Positions 61,346 to 64,000 of a stretch of 64,000 nucleotides of DNA are shown one piece after another (the stretch's first letter is position 1; the number at the start of each line of letters is the position of its first letter). The stretch lies in the NCBI GenBank assembly GCA_963922685.1, contig CAWUJM010000001.1, forward strand, positions 27,763 through 91,762, in the 5' to 3' direction. A model generated the notes under the pieces. The model worked only from the letters and a program-made list of their open reading frames with translations. It was not told the origin of the DNA and did no database searches. The translations under genes and the position numbers were made by a program. This stretch comes from JAHDBG01 sp963922685 (GTDB taxonomy: Bacteria; Pseudomonadota; Gammaproteobacteria; Chromatiales; Chromatiaceae).

Positions 61346-61895
61346 TGATGTGGCAGAGAATATGAATAACTTTTATATGGGCTTCTTGTATCCGAGCTGT
61401 ATCATTCGATCCCACCACGTATGCTAAATCACATAGTGGTAATGCCTCACCACCACTGTTTCCTAATAAACCAATGTTTTTTACTCCAAGGCGTGCGGCC
61501 TCAAGCTGGGCTCTGACAATAGACTTGGAATTTCCTGAAGTACTTATAGATACCAAAACATCTCCTGCTTTAGCTAAACCTTGAATTTGTCTGGCAAAAA
61601 CAAAATTATATCCGAAATCATTTGAAATTGCAGTAATAGCAGAGGTATCTGTGCACAGTGCTATAGCATTAATAGCTGGACGATTGCGGCAATAAAAAGA
61701 GCCTATTAGCTCAGCGCAAAAATGTTGTGCATCACTAGCTGATCCTCCATTACCTATGACAAGAATCTTGTTGCCTGATCGTAAACATTTCATTAAAACA
61801 TCAGCGATGTTAGAAATTAGTTCTAGTTTATACTCAAGTTCGTCAACTAGTTTTCTTTGCTCACTAAGAGTTACCTCAATAATTTTTCGATTCAT
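61320..61895 (-). CDS. gmhA: Sedoheptulose-7-phosphate isomerase
   Basis: A 191-residue SIS-domain enzyme making D-glycero-D-manno-heptose-7-phosphate, the first step of LPS heptose synthesis. It shows VIGNGGSASDAQHFCAELIG, a ligand loop CTDTSAITAISNDFGYNFVF, SISTSGNSKSIV, and the metal/catalytic HIKVIHILCHIIE near the end. Overlaps its upstream neighbour by 20 bases and hldE by 26; the three are surely one transcript. AT-rich. Confidence 0.94.
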   Translation of the reverse strand: MNRKIIEVTLSEQRKLVDELEYKLELISNIADVLMKCLRSGNKILVIGNGGSASDAQHFCAELIGSFYCRNRPAINAIALCTDTSAITAISNDFGYNFVFARQIQGLAKAGDVLVSISTSGNSKSIVRAQLEAARLGVKNIGLLGNSGGEALPLCDLAYVVGSNDTARIQEAHIKVIHILCHIIEEELFEN

Positions 61896-62841
61896 TTAAA
61901 TACTCCAAGTTAACTAATGAAAATGCGTTATTGATAAAAGAATAGTGTCTATGCTGAGCGGAACGTGAAAATCTGCCACGAAATAAAATAATTGGCCTTA
62001 ATCTAAAAATGTTGGATGTATGAAGCCAAAAGTTATCATAACCGATAAAAACAGAATCTTCTGACGCTGCAATTAAAGCAATAAGGTCTGAAATTGAAAA
62101 TTTCCCTCTAAAATCATGGGTAACAAAAGGGTAATAATTACTGTCATGTACTGTATTCTGTATGCTACCTAAATGAATTACTGAATACCCTTGATGATAA
62201 AAAGTGATCGCAGTATTTGAAAGAATAGACTCATCAATAAAGTACTTCCTGAAAAAACCAGATGCCAAATAGTTAGAAAAAAAAACAACCTTTTTTGATA
62301 TTACACTGGAATTGGGGATTCTCAATTTAATCGGGTCTAAATTCTTTCGAATAAATTTCGTGAACTCAGTTAAATGGTATGATTTAGGTAAGTAACAGCC
62401 AAAAAAAAATCTCTGAAGACCACAAATTAAATCTGTTTCGATAACTGTAAAATCTACAATTGCGTCAGGTAATTTACGATTATGAAACAAAAAACGTAAT
62501 AAGCACGGCAGTGTAGTCACGGTAAGCACATCACTACTAGAATTTCGGTGGATAATTATGTCATCGACTTCAATACCAAAGCACTTGTACAGCTTGTATG
62601 TTGGTCCATTTAGCAATCTTAACCGGTTATTAAATAATAGATTTTTCGCTAAAATAATAAAAAAAAGGCGGTCACCCAGATGAGCGTGAATATAATCTAA
62701 ATCTAATAATATTTTGGACTTTCGAAAAGATTCATATGTAGATCTATGGAAAATAAAGTCGTTATGTTTCCATAGAAAACGGATTACGGCACCAAGCGCT
62801 AGCGTGATAGCCTTTTCAAAAAAATAAATAAATTTATTCAT
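61876..62841 (-). CDS. Putative glycosyltransferase, GT9/heptosyltransferase-like
   Basis: A 321-residue protein of the LPS cluster. Weak features suggest a GT-B fold heptosyltransferase-like enzyme: IHAHLGDRLFFIILAKNLL in the N-terminal half, and ISDLIALIAASEDSVFIGYDNFWLHTS near the C terminus, which resembles the late donor-site motif of GT9 proteins. Identity is not certain. MNKFIYFF at 62841 is taken as start because the frame upstream (to 62868) lies in an IS1 end. No ribosome site is visible. First gene of the gmhA-hldE operon. Confidence 0.5.
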   Translation of the reverse strand: MNKFIYFFEKAITLALGAVIRFLWKHNDFIFHRSTYESFRKSKILLDLDYIHAHLGDRLFFIILAKNLLFNNRLRLLNGPTYKLYKCFGIEVDDIIIHRNSSSDVLTVTTLPCLLRFLFHNRKLPDAIVDFTVIETDLICGLQRFFFGCYLPKSYHLTEFTKFIRKNLDPIKLRIPNSSVISKKVVFFSNYLASGFFRKYFIDESILSNTAITFYHQGYSVIHLGSIQNTVHDSNYYPFVTHDFRGKFSISDLIALIAASEDSVFIGYDNFWLHTSNIFRLRPIILFRGRFSRSAQHRHYSFINNAFSLVNLEYLNESKNY

Positions 62842-62855
62842 TTGTTGCATATTTT

Positions 62856-62875
62856 GGCAGTGGTACAAAAGTGTT
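62856..62875 (+). repeat. IS1-type terminal repeat upstream of InsA remnant
   Basis: GGCAGTGGTACAAAAGTGTT, followed 45 bases later by the InsA remnant. It overlaps the possible start region of the glycosyltransferase-like gene on the other strand. Confidence 0.6.
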
Positions 62876-62920
62876 TTTGGTATAGGTCATTGATAATCGT
62901 AGTAATCAGGAGTAATGGAC

Positions 62921-63082
62921 ATGGCTTGCTATGAGAAAATCAAATGCCCGGGATATGACACAACACATGTCATAAAATCGGGCACGACCACAAAGGGTAA
63001 GCAACGCTATTACTGCCAGAATACAGATTGCCAGAAAAACACTTGGCTCTTATTAGATTCCGGGTTGGTGGTTTATAGCTAA
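62921..63082 (+). pseudogene. IS1-family InsA N-terminal remnant
   Basis: 53 codons: MACYEKIKCPGYDTTHVIKS, TTTKGKQRYYC and QKNTWLLLDSG, the zinc-finger start of an IS1-type InsA. It then runs into other sequence and stops at 63082. The rest of the element is absent. Confidence 0.75.
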
Positions 63083-63154
63083 GAAATTTAGCTGTCTGAT
63101 TAAGGATATTCAACATTACTGATAAAGTCATAGTTTAGATATTTCTGGAAGTAA

Positions 63155-63954
63155 ATGAATATGAAAAGGGGTTCAGAAGACACTGCCAGTCTATTGAATA
63201 TCAAAGCGATTATAGACCATGCTAAATGCTTCGATAAAGTTCGTGAACTCCGTTGGCCAAATGGTGTAGCATGTCCTCACTGTGATTCGAATGAAGTGAT
63301 CAAACACGGGCGGGATGAGACACAACCTAATCGTCAGAGATATCATTGTCGAGACTGTTGGCGTTATTTCGATGATTTAACAATGACGATTTTTGAAGGC
63401 CATTATCAGCCTTTGAGCGTCTGGATTCTTTACCTGTATTTCATGGGGCTTAATATTTCTAACAACCCAATTGCTCAGAACTGGAACTGAATGCCAATGA
63501 TGTACACAACATGACGAGTCAACTACGTCAGGGTGTCGTTGCTCGTCAGCCCGAGAAACAGCTTGAGGACGAGGTGGAATTCGACGAAGTCTACGTGGTA
63601 GCTGGGCACAAAGGGCATCCTGATGCCGTTAAAAAAAAGCTGGAGGAGCCGACGGAACCGCTTGAAAGGTGCTCGGGGTCGCGGCACATTGGCAAAAGAA
63701 AAACCGCCAATTTTTGGGATGACACAACGTAATAGCGAGATCGCCATTCAAATGCTGGAAAATATCAAACAAAAGACTATTGCGCCTTTGATTCAGTCAA
63801 CTACCGCATCAGGAATTGTCGTCTATACTGATGAATATGATATTTATAACCGCTTAGCGTCATGGGGATATAAACATAAAACAGTATGTCATGGTCGTGG
63901 TGAGTATGACAGAGACGAAGATGGCGATGGCTCCCATGAATTTCATATGAATAC
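63155..63954 (+). pseudogene. IS1595-family transposase, frameshifted and 3' truncated
   Basis: An ISXO2-like transposase in pieces. The zinc ribbon (RWPNGVACPHCDSNEVIKHG ... RYHCRDCWRYF) and LSVWILYLYFMGLN read in one frame to about 63485. EDEVEFDEVYVVAGHKGHP, with a catalytic Glu-x-Asp, follows in another. After a further shift at an A-run near 63634 come RGRGTLAKEKPPIFGM, IVVYTDEYDIYNRL and DGDGSHEFHMNT. The expected C-terminal domain (after HEFH-NT) is missing, cut at about 63954 by sequence starting with a strong hairpin. Confidence 0.82.
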
Positions 63955-63955
63955 T

Positions 63956-63975
63956 CCACCGGCTAAAGCCGGTGG
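63956..63975. repeat. Hairpin resembling an IS200/IS605-type end
   Basis: CCACCGGC-TAAA-GCCGGTGG is a perfect 8-bp stem, followed at 63985-63997 by a second small palindrome (CGGCTTAAAGCCG). Subterminal hairpins of this kind characterise IS200/IS605 elements, which end just beyond the window if so. It interrupts the IS1595 transposase. Confidence 0.5.
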
Positions 63976-64000
63976 TTTCAGGTTACGGCTTAAAGCCGGA

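Overview
The window is a gammaproteobacterial chromosome segment. The evidence is the set of gene neighbours: rlmE-ftsH-folP-glmM, rpsP-rimM-trmD-rplS, ybaB-recR, rnr-rlmB, infA-lnt, mlaF-mlaE, P-protein type pheA, CGFS glutaredoxin, FabI, RNase T and RNase R. Most of it is GC-moderate to GC-rich and densely packed with housekeeping genes. Genus cannot be fixed from the sequence alone. Many decayed insertion sequences suggest past IS expansion.

Region 1-27.9 kb is core genome. It begins with the tail of a peptide ABC transporter ATPase, a BI-1 family membrane protein, a type IV pilin-like protein, polA with an overlapping Uma2 gene, and metK. A SWIM/SNF2 helicase, mlaA and rnt are packed together, followed by gspD-gspE of type II secretion. 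Then come an RpfE-like gene, a secreted DUF1566-type protein, radA, pheA, a doubly anchored peptide-binding lipoprotein, fabI, mtaD, grxD, a short rubredoxin gene, pepA, coaBC and dut.

Region 27.9-32.1 kb is an accessory patch: a broken IS1-family element, a large FAD amine/amino-acid oxidase, gene debris, an HPRT gene and more debris. Region 32.1-55.8 kb returns to core genes: yqeY, rpsU, the rplS-trmD-rimM-rpsP operon, rlmE to glmM, ybaB-recR, an AAA_14/DUF4143 ATPase behind a perfect 15-bp palindrome, holA, rnr, rlmB, an orphan ParA-like ATPase, panC, purB, gyrA, infA, lnt (no ordinary start codon), ridA and mlaF-mlaE.

Region 55.8-64 kb is a strongly AT-rich surface-polysaccharide island on the minus strand: a glycosyltransferase-like gene, gmhA, hldE, an asparagine-synthase-like gene and a PglC-type sugar-phosphate transferase. 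It is cut up and bordered by remnants of IS3, IS630, IS1 and IS1595 elements, and ends in a hairpin resembling an IS200/IS605 end. Two of its genes have an IS end directly at their start codon. MlaD, MlaC and MlaB are not where the mla operon would normally carry them, because the island begins right after mlaE.

The most notable non-coding structures are: (i) two copies of a palindromic repeat whose core is conserved while the outer stems differ in sequence yet remain self-complementary; (ii) a 161-bp MITE-like element with about 40-bp imperfect terminal inverted repeats that fills the whole pheA-radA gap and supplies the end of PheA; and (iii) the palindrome in front of the AAA_14 ATPase. 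No complete, clearly new multi-gene system was recognised.
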